DNA of 64,000 nt from Nevskia ramosa DSM 11499 (GCF_000420645.1 NZ_ATVI01000006.1:904073-968072), one strand, 5' to 3'. Shown: positions 15,976-23,906, counted from the stretch's first letter. Notes: a model not told the origin generated them from the letters alone. Made by a program: numbers and translations.

Positions 15976-16802
15976 ATCGGCTTCGCCGCGCACGGCCCTG
16001 GCTCGGGACCTTGGTCGAGATTTCGCTCGCGGCAGACTTCGATACGCCGGCGCTGCTGGCGGCCGTCGAAGCTGCCTATGCCGCGATCGCTCGCGTGCAC
16101 GTCGCAATGAGCGTGCACGAGCCGGCCAGCGAGCTGTCGCGGCTGAATCGCAGTGCTCATCTGGCGGCGGTGCCGGTCAGCGCTGATGTGCTGACGGTGC
16201 TGCGAGCGGCGCTGTCATTCGCCGAAGACAGCGATGGCGCCTTCGATCCGGTGGTCGGCGGCCGCCTGACTGCGCTCGGCCTGCTGCCGGCCTGCGAGGT
16301 GACTGCCGCACCACAGTCCACCTGGCGTGACGTGCTGATCGACGGCGATCAGCTGCGCTTCCGTCAGCCGCTGCGCCTCGATTTCGGCGGCATCGCCAAG
16401 GGTTACGCGGTCGATCTGGCGATCGAGCAACTGCGCGCTGCCGGCATCGCCGAAGCGCAGGTGAACGCCGGAGGCGATCTGCGCGTGTTCGGCCCTGCCT
16501 CGCAGCGGATCGCGCTGCGTGATCCACGTGCGCCATCGCAGTGGTCGCAGATCGTCGAGCTTGACGATCAGGCCCTGGCGACCAGCGCGCCGTACTACGC
16601 GGCCGGCTCGTCACCCAGCGCGCTGATCGATCCGCGCAGCGGCAGCCCGTATGCCGGAGCCGACAGCATCAGCGTCATCGCGCCGACTTGCCTGGCCGCC
16701 GATGCGCTGACCAAGGTCGCGCTGTTCGCGTCGCCGGCGCTGCTCGAAGCGCTGCTCGAACGGCACGATGCCCAGTTATTGATCCAGCGCTGCGCAGACT
16801 GA
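15972..16802 (+). CDS. apbE: FAD:protein FMN transferase, short form
   Basis: 276-residue ApbE-family flavin transferase that attaches FMN from FAD to a Thr of FMN-binding proteins. Landmarks: RARPWLGTLVEISL at the start, the FAD-binding segment DFGGIAKGYAVDLA, NAGGDLRV, and the metal-binding segment ADALTKVALF near the C-terminus. It is shorter than classical ApbE (about 330) because it begins directly at the catalytic domain: no signal peptide or lipobox is visible, although its presumed substrate is periplasmic. Translational coupling to the membrane protein before it and the FMN-binding gene in the same operon identify the likely target. Confidence 0.92.
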   Translation: MNRLRRARPWLGTLVEISLAADFDTPALLAAVEAAYAAIARVHVAMSVHEPASELSRLNRSAHLAAVPVSADVLTVLRAALSFAEDSDGAFDPVVGGRLTALGLLPACEVTAAPQSTWRDVLIDGDQLRFRQPLRLDFGGIAKGYAVDLAIEQLRAAGIAEAQVNAGGDLRVFGPASQRIALRDPRAPSQWSQIVELDDQALATSAPYYAAGSSPSALIDPRSGSPYAGADSISVIAPTCLAADALTKVALFASPALLEALLERHDAQLLIQRCAD

Positions 16803-16850
16803 AGCTGCCGCCGTAAGCTTCGCGTCCGCGTCAAACGCAGGTCTGGAAGC

Positions 16851-17243
16851 ATGAGCACAACGGTGATCCATCGTGGCGGCTGCCATTGCGGCGCCGTCCG
16901 GTTCGAAGTCGATGCCCCAGCGCGGGTGCGGGTGCAGTCCTGCAACTGCTCGATGTGCCGGCCCAGCGGCTACCTGCATCTGATCGTGCCAGCGAGCGCT
17001 TTCCGGCTGCTGCAGGGTACGGACCAGCTCAGCGCGTACACCTTCAACACCGGTATCGCCAAGCACCTGTTCTGCAAGGTCTGCGGCATCAAATCGTTCT
17101 ATGTGCCGCGTTCGAACCCGGACGGCTTTTCGGTGAATCTGAATTGCCTGGACGCGGGCAGCATCGAGTCGGTGGAGATCGACGCCTTCGATGGCCAGAA
17201 CTGGGAGCAGCACGGCGAATCGCTGGCGCATCTCAGTCGCTGA
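16851..17243 (+). CDS. GFA-family (glutathione-dependent formaldehyde-activating-like) zinc protein
   Basis: 130-residue protein of the Gfa/CENP-V fold. The zinc-binding cysteine clusters are complete: GGCHCGAV near the start, CNCSMC near residues 42-47, and FCKVCG near 84-89. Prototype Gfa binds glutathione and formaldehyde, but most family members have unknown substrates, so a specific role should not be assumed. It lies alone, 48 bases after apbE and before the di-haem lipoprotein. Confidence 0.9.
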   Translation: MSTTVIHRGGCHCGAVRFEVDAPARVRVQSCNCSMCRPSGYLHLIVPASAFRLLQGTDQLSAYTFNTGIAKHLFCKVCGIKSFYVPRSNPDGFSVNLNCLDAGSIESVEIDAFDGQNWEQHGESLAHLSR

Positions 17244-17296
17244 CGGCTGTCCGGGGCCGAAAATCTCAGCAGGACCGGAATAATTAGTGAAATGTT

Positions 17297-17317
17297 TGTA
17301 AATGCGATTTGTTTACA
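17297..17317. promoter_or_regulatory. Inverted repeat upstream of di-haem lipoprotein gene
   Basis: TGTAAA, nine bases, TTTACA: an AT-rich inverted repeat 40 bases before the gene start at 17357. It has the form of a dimeric regulator site. The regulator cannot be named from sequence. Confidence 0.35.
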
Positions 17318-17356
17318 TTAACGTCGCGGCAAACAAATCCGGAAAGTACGAGCACC

Positions 17357-19081
17357 ATGCGGCAAGGGAATTTGGCGGGGATGGCGGCGGCGATCGCTGC
17401 ACAGTGGCGGCCGTTGCTGCTGCTGACCGCACTGGTCTTGTCCGCCTGTGGTGGCGGAGGACCGGAGCCCAGCTCGGCGCCACTGTTCGAGGATCCGCCG
17501 CAGGTCGCGCTCGGCGAACGCCTGTTCCTGGAAACTCGCTTCTCGCAGTTCTACGCGGTCAATTCGCCGGCCAGCGTCAACCAGACCTTGTCCACCGGCG
17601 ATCCGGCTGTCGCCACGCTGGTGACCACCACCGGCAGCCTGCCCGGCCCGTTCGCCGGCCAGGCGATGAACTGCCGGCAATGCCATCTGGTCGACGAGAA
17701 ATCCGGCATCGCCGGTGGCGGCAACCGCACCTATTCGGATTTCGCCCGCCGTTCGGTGATCACCGACCGCGGTGACGGCCCGGCGATGACCGTTCGCAAC
17801 TCGCCGGCGCTGGTCAATTCGACGGTGCCGCGCGCCAACGATTTCATCCTCCATTCCGACGGCGAATTCACCAGCGCCACCGAACTCGCCCGCGCCACCC
17901 TGACCGGCCGCATGGGCGGCTGGCTGCCGAACGAGACCGCACTGGCCATTGCCCACATCGCGCGGGTGATCCGCGAGGACGACGGCCTCGGCGCACTGGC
18001 CGCCGATGGCGGAGGCAGCTATCGCGCGGCGCTGTCCGGCACCAGTCCCAGCCTGAAACTGCCGGCCGAATTCCAGCTCAATGTCAGCACCGCCAGTGAC
18101 GAGCAGATTCTCGACGACGTGGCGCGTCTGATCGCCGCTTATGTCGAAAGCCTGCTGTTCGTGCAGAACGCCAATGGCGTCAATGTGTCCTCGCCGTTCG
18201 ATCTGTTCCTGGCCCGTAACAATCTGCCTGCCTCGCCGGCGTTCGGCGAAAGCGATCTCGACTACGGCCGCCGCCTGCGCGCCCAGATCGATGCGCTGGC
18301 GGCGCCGCAGTTCGTCGCCGCCGATCAGCTGCGACGCTTCCAGTTTCATCTGCAGCCGTTTGCGTTCAACGAGGCCGAACTGCGAGGCCTGCGCGTGTTC
18401 CTGCGCGAGCCGGCCGATGCGGCCGGTCTCAGCGAAGCGGAGCGCTCGGCCGGCGGCGTCGGCAACTGTGTGGCCTGCCACGCACCGCCGCAGTTCAGCG
18501 ACTTCGGCTTGCACAACACTGGCGTGACGCAGATGGAGTACGACGGCATCCACGGCAGCGGCGCTTTCGCCAGCCTCGCAGTGCCGAGCTTGAGCGAACG
18601 CGCAGACCCGGCCGTCGCCCGCGCCAGCCTGCCGCACACGACGGTGCATCCCGACTATCAGGGCCGGATGCGGGCGATTCCGGTCGCCAGCGATCCCGGC
18701 CGCATCGATCTGGGTTCCTGGAACGTGTTCGCGAACACGGACTTCCCGAACAGCCAGCACGCGCTGCGCAATCTGCTGTGCGGCATCGCGGTCAGCGGCG
18801 AGACTTGTGCCGCGAGCACGGACGAAGCGCTGCTCGCGCGCTCGGTCGCCACCTTCAAGACGCCGAGCCTGCGCGATCTCGGCGACTCCCAGCCGTACAT
18901 GCACGACGGCCAGTTCGACACTTTGGAAGCGACGGTCAGCTTCTACGCGCAGACAGCGGCGATGGCGCGCGCCGGCAGCCTGCGCAACGCTGATCCGAGA
19001 ATCGCCAACATCGCGATCAACGCCCAGGACCAGAGCGATCTCGCGGCGTTCCTGCGCGCGCTGAACGAGGATTACAACTGA
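17357..19081 (+). CDS. Di-haem cytochrome c peroxidase/MauG-family lipoprotein
   Basis: 574-residue exported c-type cytochrome. The N-terminus is a lipoprotein signal with lipobox LSAC (cysteine near residue 32), so it should be anchored to a membrane. Two haem-attachment motifs are seen: CRQCH near residue 110 and CVACH near residue 372. The ALGERLFLETRFS segment near the start is typical of cytochrome c peroxidase/MauG-like proteins. It is much longer than the ~330-residue Ccp. Members reduce peroxide or oxidise proteins or other substrates; the reaction here is not decidable. The ATG at 17357 is preferred over the in-frame 17309 because it starts the signal peptide. Confidence 0.87.
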   Translation: MRQGNLAGMAAAIAAQWRPLLLLTALVLSACGGGGPEPSSAPLFEDPPQVALGERLFLETRFSQFYAVNSPASVNQTLSTGDPAVATLVTTTGSLPGPFAGQAMNCRQCHLVDEKSGIAGGGNRTYSDFARRSVITDRGDGPAMTVRNSPALVNSTVPRANDFILHSDGEFTSATELARATLTGRMGGWLPNETALAIAHIARVIREDDGLGALAADGGGSYRAALSGTSPSLKLPAEFQLNVSTASDEQILDDVARLIAAYVESLLFVQNANGVNVSSPFDLFLARNNLPASPAFGESDLDYGRRLRAQIDALAAPQFVAADQLRRFQFHLQPFAFNEAELRGLRVFLREPADAAGLSEAERSAGGVGNCVACHAPPQFSDFGLHNTGVTQMEYDGIHGSGAFASLAVPSLSERADPAVARASLPHTTVHPDYQGRMRAIPVASDPGRIDLGSWNVFANTDFPNSQHALRNLLCGIAVSGETCAASTDEALLARSVATFKTPSLRDLGDSQPYMHDGQFDTLEATVSFYAQTAAMARAGSLRNADPRIANIAINAQDQSDLAAFLRALNEDYN

Positions 19082-19088
19082 GACTGCT

Positions 19089-19598
19089 TCAGGGGCCGAG
19101 CGCTGCGATCGCCAGTTCGACACTGGCCTTGCCGGCCTTCTCGAACTGCAGTTCCAGCTTCACCGTCTGGCCGGCGACCAGCGCCTGGCTGAGGCCGATC
19201 AGCATCAGGTGATAGCCGCCGGGCGCCAGCTCCACGGTCTGGCCGGCCGGAATCGCCAGCCCGTCGCTGACGGCACGCATCTGCATCTGGCCATCGGCCA
19301 TCGACATCTGGTGGATCTCGACGCTGGTGGCGGCTTCGCTGCTGATCGCGATCAGGCGATCGTCCTGGCTGCCGCTGTTGACGATACTCATGAAGCCGAC
19401 ACCGGTGCCGCCCGCCGTCGGCGTTTCCCGCGAACGCGCCGAGCGGATCAGCAGATCGCCGATTTTCGTTTCACTGGCTGCCGCTGCTTCGGGGACGGCA
19501 GCGGCAGCCTGCGGCGGGGCCGGTTTGCAGGCGACCAGCAAGGCGAAGGCGGACAGCGTGACGATGCAGCTCAGTCGAAAGTTCATGGTGATGGTCAT
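19089..19598 (-). CDS. PCu(A)C-type periplasmic copper chaperone, lipoprotein
   Basis: 169-residue exported protein with lipobox LLVAC near residue 24. The cupredoxin-like PCu(A)C domain carries the copper(I) ligands: histidine and methionines in EIHQMSMADGQMQMR, then HLM in PGGYHLMLIGL. These chaperones deliver copper to cytochrome c oxidase or related targets in the periplasm. The start overlaps the stop of the COG0523 gene by four bases (19595-19598), so the two are coupled; an ATG four codons later (19586) is also possible. It converges with the di-haem gene. Confidence 0.93.
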   Translation of the reverse strand: MTITMNFRLSCIVTLSAFALLVACKPAPPQAAAAVPEAAAASETKIGDLLIRSARSRETPTAGGTGVGFMSIVNSGSQDDRLIAISSEAATSVEIHQMSMADGQMQMRAVSDGLAIPAGQTVELAPGGYHLMLIGLSQALVAGQTVKLELQFEKAGKASVELAIAALGP

Positions 19599-20683
19599 GG
19601 CGTGGCCGGCTTCAGCAAGGGATCTTCGTTCGGCGTGTCCTGCAGATAGGCCAGGGTGTTGCGCACCGTTTCCTGGCCCCAGCCGCGGGTGATGAACACC
19701 AGCCGCGTGCGGTGATCGTCGCTCGGCCAGTCCGGCAGTTCCTCGGCCGGATGCAGCAGGTTCTGCACGCCGTGCAGCACCGTCGGCTTGTCCTGGCCCT
19801 GGATGTTGACGATGCCCTTGAAGCGCAGCAGATCGGCACCGGTTAGCGAGCGCAGGAAATCCAGCCAGCCGAACAGCTTCCAGGCTGGCACCGGCTCGTC
19901 GAGGATCAGGCTGAAGGTCTGGATGTCATTCCAGTCCGGGCCATCGCCCCAGGGATCGACGCTGTCCGGCGCGCCCGGCGTCACCGGCAGCAGGCGGATC
20001 GAGTCGGCCTTCAGGATCAGCGGGCTCAAGGCGAAGTCGGCGGACTGCGGCCGCCGCCGGCCGTTGGTGAACAGCCAGTCCGGAAGTGCTGCGCCTTTCT
20101 TCGGCACATAGACCTCGGCATCCGGATTCAGGCCCTTGAGCTGCTCGCGCAAGGCGGTGAGCGCGGCGTCGTCGACCAGATCGCTCTTGGTGATCAGCAG
20201 CGTATCGGCGCTGGCGATCTGCTTCTGGGCGATGTCGATTTCCTCGACCGTGGTACCGGCATTCGCGGCATCGACCAGGGTCACCACGCTGTCGAGCACG
20301 AAGCGCTCGGCCAGCTGCGGTGCCCGCAGGATCTGGCTGAGGATCGGCCCCGGTTCGGCAAGGCCGGTGGTTTCGATGATGACGCGCTTCAAGCTCGGAA
20401 TCTGCTTGCGCTGCGCCTTGGTGAACAGGGTCATCAGCGCTTCGGCGAGCCGGCCGCGCGAGGTGCAGCACATGCAGCCGCCTTCGATCAGCTCCACTTC
20501 ATCCGGCTCGGCCTGCTCGACCAGATGATGATCGAGGCCGACATCGCCGTACTCGTTGATCACCACCGCTGTGCCGGTCATCGACGGATGACGCAGCAGG
20601 AAATTCAGCAAGGTGGTCTTTCCGGCGCCGAGGAAGCCGGTCAGCAGCACCATCGGGATGCGGGTGTCAGCAGGGGTTTGCAC
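19595..20683 (-). CDS. COG0523 (CobW/ZNG-family) metal-trafficking GTPase
   Basis: 362-residue cytoplasmic P-loop GTPase. The Walker A motif GFLGAGKTTLLN is near residues 16-27. The metal-binding motif GCMCC, diagnostic of the family, is near residues 69-73. The switch segment ETTGLAEPGPI and the NKXD-like TKSD follow, then a CobW C-terminal domain from about residue 240. Family members move zinc, cobalt, iron or possibly copper into target proteins. Coupling to a PCu(A)C gene points to copper or cytochrome-oxidase assembly, or to a metal-stress response; the metal is not determined. Confidence 0.92.
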   Translation of the reverse strand: MQTPADTRIPMVLLTGFLGAGKTTLLNFLLRHPSMTGTAVVINEYGDVGLDHHLVEQAEPDEVELIEGGCMCCTSRGRLAEALMTLFTKAQRKQIPSLKRVIIETTGLAEPGPILSQILRAPQLAERFVLDSVVTLVDAANAGTTVEEIDIAQKQIASADTLLITKSDLVDDAALTALREQLKGLNPDAEVYVPKKGAALPDWLFTNGRRRPQSADFALSPLILKADSIRLLPVTPGAPDSVDPWGDGPDWNDIQTFSLILDEPVPAWKLFGWLDFLRSLTGADLLRFKGIVNIQGQDKPTVLHGVQNLLHPAEELPDWPSDDHRTRLVFITRGWGQETVRNTLAYLQDTPNEDPLLKPATP

Positions 20684-20919
20684 GGTGGTCTCTGGTGGCC
20701 GTCACGGATCGCAAGGGACGACGATTATCGCCGGTCGCGCGCCGGCCGGTGACGCGCAGCTGCACCGCTCAAGTGGCCGCAGCCCCTGCTTCCGGAATGC
20801 CATGAGCGTCAGAGCGATGGCGTTGCTTTTGGTACTGGCCTGGCCGGCTCGGTGCCCGGACAATGGCGGGCGAAGACATTCCCCAGCATTGCCCCATCAT
20901 CAGACCGAGGAGCAACACC

Positions 20920-21429
20920 ATGAACCGACGCGATTTCACACGAGCCTTTGCCGGCCTGGCCGGCTTCACCGCATTCGCCGGCACCGCCGCTGCCGATGAT
21001 CCCCGCAACGCGCGCAACGATGTGGCGGCTGCCAAGGCCAAGCCCGCGGCAGCCGTCGACCACAGCGCCCATCAAGGCCATGCAGCCGCTGCTGCCGCGC
21101 CGGGTCGCTATGCCGCACTTGCCACGGTGTATGCCGACTGCGCCGCCCGCGCCACCGAATGCATCACCCATTGCCAGAGCGTGCTGGCCACCGGCGACAA
21201 GAGCCTCGGCGACTGCCTGAAGACCGCGCTGGCCTGCCAGACCACCTGCACCGCCGTCGCCCAACTCGCGCGCCTGAACTCGGATTTCGCGCCGGCCCTG
21301 GCCCGCGATACCGTGCCGGTGATGAAAGCCTGCCTCGATACCTGCCGTCCGCACATCGAGCATCACGCCATCTGCAAGGCTTGCTTCGATGCCTGCGAAA
21401 GCGCGATCAAGGCGGCCCAGTCCATCTGA
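20920..21429 (+). CDS. Tat-exported Csp1-like four-helix copper storage protein (DUF326)
   Basis: 169-residue protein with a twin-arginine signal peptide (MNRRDFTRAFAGLAGFTAFA) followed by a His/Ala linker (DHSAHQGH). The mature part is a four-helix bundle lined with eleven cysteines, mostly in CXXXC spacing (for example TECITHC, CQTTC, CLDTC, CKACFDAC). This is the pattern of Csp1 from methanotrophs, which stores many Cu(I) ions per tetramer. The ATG at 20920 has GAGGAGC eight bases upstream. It runs with the TlpA-like gene 27 bases later. Confidence 0.9.
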   Translation: MNRRDFTRAFAGLAGFTAFAGTAAADDPRNARNDVAAAKAKPAAAVDHSAHQGHAAAAAAPGRYAALATVYADCAARATECITHCQSVLATGDKSLGDCLKTALACQTTCTAVAQLARLNSDFAPALARDTVPVMKACLDTCRPHIEHHAICKACFDACESAIKAAQSI

Positions 21430-21456
21430 TTGGCAACACCAGGCAATGACCAAGCA

Positions 21457-21990
21457 ATGACCGGGCGATTCCACCGATGGCGCAGCAGCCTGCTGTTCGC
21501 CGGCCTGTTGCTGAGCACGCTCGATGTGCAGGCGATCGAGGTCGGCCATCCGGCACCCGGCTTCACGGCGACCTTGCTGGACGGCACGCGCTTCGATCTC
21601 GCCGCGCATCGTGGCGAGGTGGTCATCGTCAATTTCTGGGCGACCTGGTGCGCCCCCTGCCGCGAAGAAATGCCGGCCTTCGAAGCCTTGCAGCAGGCTT
21701 ATCGCGGTCAGGGCCTGTCGATCGTCGCGGTCAGCATGGATGACCCCGAGCTGCGCGAACGGGTGCTGAAGCTTGCGCAAGGCTTCAGCTACCCGATGGC
21801 CATGGCCGGCGATACGAAAGCCGCCGGCTATGGCCGCATCTGGCGCCTGCCGATCAGCTTCGTGATCGATCGCGAGGGCCTGCTCCGTGTCGACGGCGGC
21901 ATCGGCGCACGCAAGGCCTATGACCTGCATACGCTGCTGGACGAAATCGGGCCGCTGCTCCGCGAGCCGCGGCCCGATGCCCCGCGCTAG
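21457..21990 (+). CDS. TlpA-like periplasmic thioredoxin
   Basis: 177-residue exported thiol-disulfide protein with a hydrophobic signal segment at about residues 9-26 and a thioredoxin fold of the AhpC-TSA/redoxin type. The active site is WCAPC in FWATWCAPCREEMP, and a cis-proline region follows in WRLPISFVID. TlpA/ResA-type proteins keep periplasmic cysteines reduced, for example in cytochrome or copper proteins. The cysteine-rich Csp1-like protein just upstream is a plausible client. ATG 21457 is preferred to the in-frame TTG at 21430. Its end overlaps the convergent outer-membrane gene by four bases. Confidence 0.9.
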   Translation: MTGRFHRWRSSLLFAGLLLSTLDVQAIEVGHPAPGFTATLLDGTRFDLAAHRGEVVIVNFWATWCAPCREEMPAFEALQQAYRGQGLSIVAVSMDDPELRERVLKLAQGFSYPMAMAGDTKAAGYGRIWRLPISFVIDREGLLRVDGGIGARKAYDLHTLLDEIGPLLREPRPDAPR

Positions 21991-22967
21991 AAACCGTAGC
22001 TGAGGCCCACCGTCGCCAGGTAATGCGGTGCCAGCTGGTAGCCGGTGTAGTGCTGGTAAACAGGCAACTGCACGAAGCCGTAGGCGTTCAGGGTGCCGGC
22101 CAGGGTGCCGGACAAGCCCGGTGATACGTAGACCGCCTGGCTGCCGCTGTTGTCGTAATCGGCATTGCTGCCGACTTCCTTTCCTTCGACCCGGGCATTG
22201 AGCTGCAGCTGCGGCGTCACCCGGCCGAAACCGACATAGCGCAGCCCGGCGCTGGCGGTGAACTGGCTGCTCGGGCGAAAGCCATCGGCCTTGTCCAGCG
22301 CCTGCTTGAGCTGCACTTGCTCGAAGCGATCCCAGTCACGGCTGATCGCCGCGTAGTTGTAGACGCCGAGGATCAGGTCGGTGGTGCCGGTGCCGTTCTG
22401 CAGGCCGCGATCGATGATCTCGGCATCGGTAGCGAGCGGACCGTCGGTGAAGGTTTTCTGATGCGAACCGGTCGGCAGCTTCAGGCCGAACTGCAGGCCC
22501 CAGCTGCGGTCCTCGAACAGGCCCTGCCAGCGAGCGATCAAACGGACATCGCCGATGCCCTGGGTTTCCGAGCGTGAGATGTCGGCGGTGTCCTGCTCTT
22601 CGCCGATGGTCTGATGTTCGCGAACCAGATAAGGCACCTGAACGTTGATGCCCCAGTCGCGGTTGATGCTGTAGTCCAGTCCCAGCGTGTAGAAGCGGCT
22701 GAGAGAGCCCTGCTGATATTCGTGCTCGGTGGGCAGTTCCTCCGGGTTCTTGTCGAACGTGTGGGAACCGAGCCTGAGTTGGTTCTGGTCGATGAAATCG
22801 AAGCGGGCATCAATTCGCAGGCCGCTGCTGTTGGCATAGCCAGCGCCGGTCCAGTCGGTGGCCACCGAGCAGCCGCAGCTGGAACAGGCGATCGCTGCGG
22901 TGGGAATGGCGGCAGCGGCGAGCAAAGTGAAAGTGCCGGCGAGGCCGGCGGAAAGACGAAGGTTCAT
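21987..22967 (-). CDS. Outer-membrane beta-barrel protein with N-terminal CSSCGC motif
   Basis: 326-residue exported protein. After the signal peptide (cleavage near AAIA) the mature N-terminus begins ACSSCGCSVATDW, three closely spaced cysteines that look like a metal or redox site. The rest has the alternating pattern of a transporter-like beta-barrel and ends with the aromatic GLSYGF. ATG 22967 is taken as start; upstream in-frame codons to 23042 have no signal-peptide logic. It is the last gene of the long minus-strand metal block and converges with the Csp1-TlpA pair. Substrate unknown; copper is the contextual guess. Confidence 0.82.
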   Translation of the reverse strand: MNLRLSAGLAGTFTLLAAAAIPTAAIACSSCGCSVATDWTGAGYANSSGLRIDARFDFIDQNQLRLGSHTFDKNPEELPTEHEYQQGSLSRFYTLGLDYSINRDWGINVQVPYLVREHQTIGEEQDTADISRSETQGIGDVRLIARWQGLFEDRSWGLQFGLKLPTGSHQKTFTDGPLATDAEIIDRGLQNGTGTTDLILGVYNYAAISRDWDRFEQVQLKQALDKADGFRPSSQFTASAGLRYVGFGRVTPQLQLNARVEGKEVGSNADYDNSGSQAVYVSPGLSGTLAGTLNAYGFVQLPVYQHYTGYQLAPHYLATVGLSYGF

Positions 22968-23087
22968 CGGAAAGTCTCCAGGCACCACCGGCGTCTGGCG
23001 ACGCTGCTTAAGCAGCTGCGACCAGGCACGACGGCGAGCCATCAGCAGGAATTCGGCAAGGGCGCGAATGCACCCCTGCCGAGCAGT

Positions 23088-23107
23088 GGCCGCGCAGCTG
23101 CGCGGCC
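23088..23107. repeat. Perfect 20-base palindrome
   Basis: GGCCGCGCAGCTGCGCGGCC is a perfect GC-rich inverted repeat just downstream of the DUF2946 stop at 23124 (minus strand). It can form a strong hairpin but has no T tract, so it is a processing or stability element, or a weak terminator, rather than a classical one. Confidence 0.55.
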
Positions 23108-23123
23108 ATCCATGACGGCGAGG

Positions 23124-23573
23124 CTAGATGCCTGCCTGCGATGGGGGACCGCGTACCGGCGGCAGCCGCTGGATCGAGCCTGCGCTCGGCCGCAGCGGCA
23201 GTACCGCGGCGCTGGCGACCGGCGGCCCTTCTACCAGGCTCAGTGCAGCCAGCGAAGGCGGCAATGCCGGCACATCGGCCGCCGCGAACGGACAGCTCAG
23301 ATCGGCCTCGTCCAGACGATGCGCGAGATGCTCCTCGGCATCGCCCGCTGCCGTCATCACCATGCCGGCGTGATGGTGATGGCCCGCGCCGGCCTGCGGC
23401 AGCAACGCTCGCAGATCGCCCGCCGGGCAGAGGGTCAGACAGCTGCGCTGACCGTCTGCGCCCGCCTGCGCCCAGCCCGGCATGAAACCGACAGGCACCA
23501 AGCCGCGCAGCAGCACGCTGGCCAGCGCCAGCCACAGCGCCAGCAGATGCAGACGAGAACGGGGATGGAACAT
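23124..23573 (-). CDS. DUF2946 family protein, copy 1
   Basis: About 149 residues with one N-terminal hydrophobic segment. The family landmarks are LRGLVPVGFMPGW near the start, a first cysteine pair (SCLTLCPAG), a histidine run (HHHH), and CPFAA further on. DUF2946 proteins are small exported or membrane proteins of unknown function, often beside TonB receptors or copper genes. The start at 23573 matches the paralogue at 32450 (both begin MF-R/H); ATG 23582 is the alternative. It closes the series DUF2946-TonB-PepSY described here and lies 18 bases after the small gene at 23592. Confidence 0.8.
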   Translation of the reverse strand: MFHPRSRLHLLALWLALASVLLRGLVPVGFMPGWAQAGADGQRSCLTLCPAGDLRALLPQAGAGHHHHAGMVMTAAGDAEEHLAHRLDEADLSCPFAAADVPALPPSLAALSLVEGPPVASAAVLPLRPSAGSIQRLPPVRGPPSQAGI

Positions 23574-23591
23574 CGGCCTCATGTCCGCAGC

Positions 23592-23906
23592 TTACGACTG
23601 ATCCAGCGTGGTCTGCGTGACCCGCGCGGCCTGCCGCAGACCCTCGCGCCAGCGGCGTGGACGACTCAGGCGACGCCGGCGTTCGATCGCCGGATCTTCC
23701 GCCGCCGGCGGAAAGCCAAGCATTGCGAACAGGGCGCGCAGTTCCTGATGGCGACCGGCGCGGGCGCTGACCCGGACGGTTCGCAGCGACAGGTCGTAGT
23801 GGCGGATCGACATCGTCGAGCGCATGTCGAGCCCGCCGCGCAGGCGCAGCAGCGCGCTTTCGTCGACCAGCCCCGGTAGCTGGAACTCGTAGAGGCTGCG
23901 GCTCAT
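23592..23906 (-). CDS. Small uncharacterised protein, possible HMA-like fold without cysteines
   Basis: 104 residues. The first ~65 follow the strand-helix-strand-strand-helix order of heavy-metal-associated domains (YEFQLPGL, then a helix, then SLRTVRVSARA, then LRALFAMLGF), but the metal-binding CXXC is absent. The last ~35 residues are arginine-rich. I do not recognise a named family. It is judged real because its ATG overlaps the stop of the PepSY gene by four bases (23903-23906) and it sits tightly before a DUF2946 gene. The fold suggestion is inference. Confidence 0.65.
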   Translation of the reverse strand: MSRSLYEFQLPGLVDESALLRLRGGLDMRSTMSIRHYDLSLRTVRVSARAGRHQELRALFAMLGFPPAAEDPAIERRRRLSRPRRWREGLRQAARVTQTTLDQS

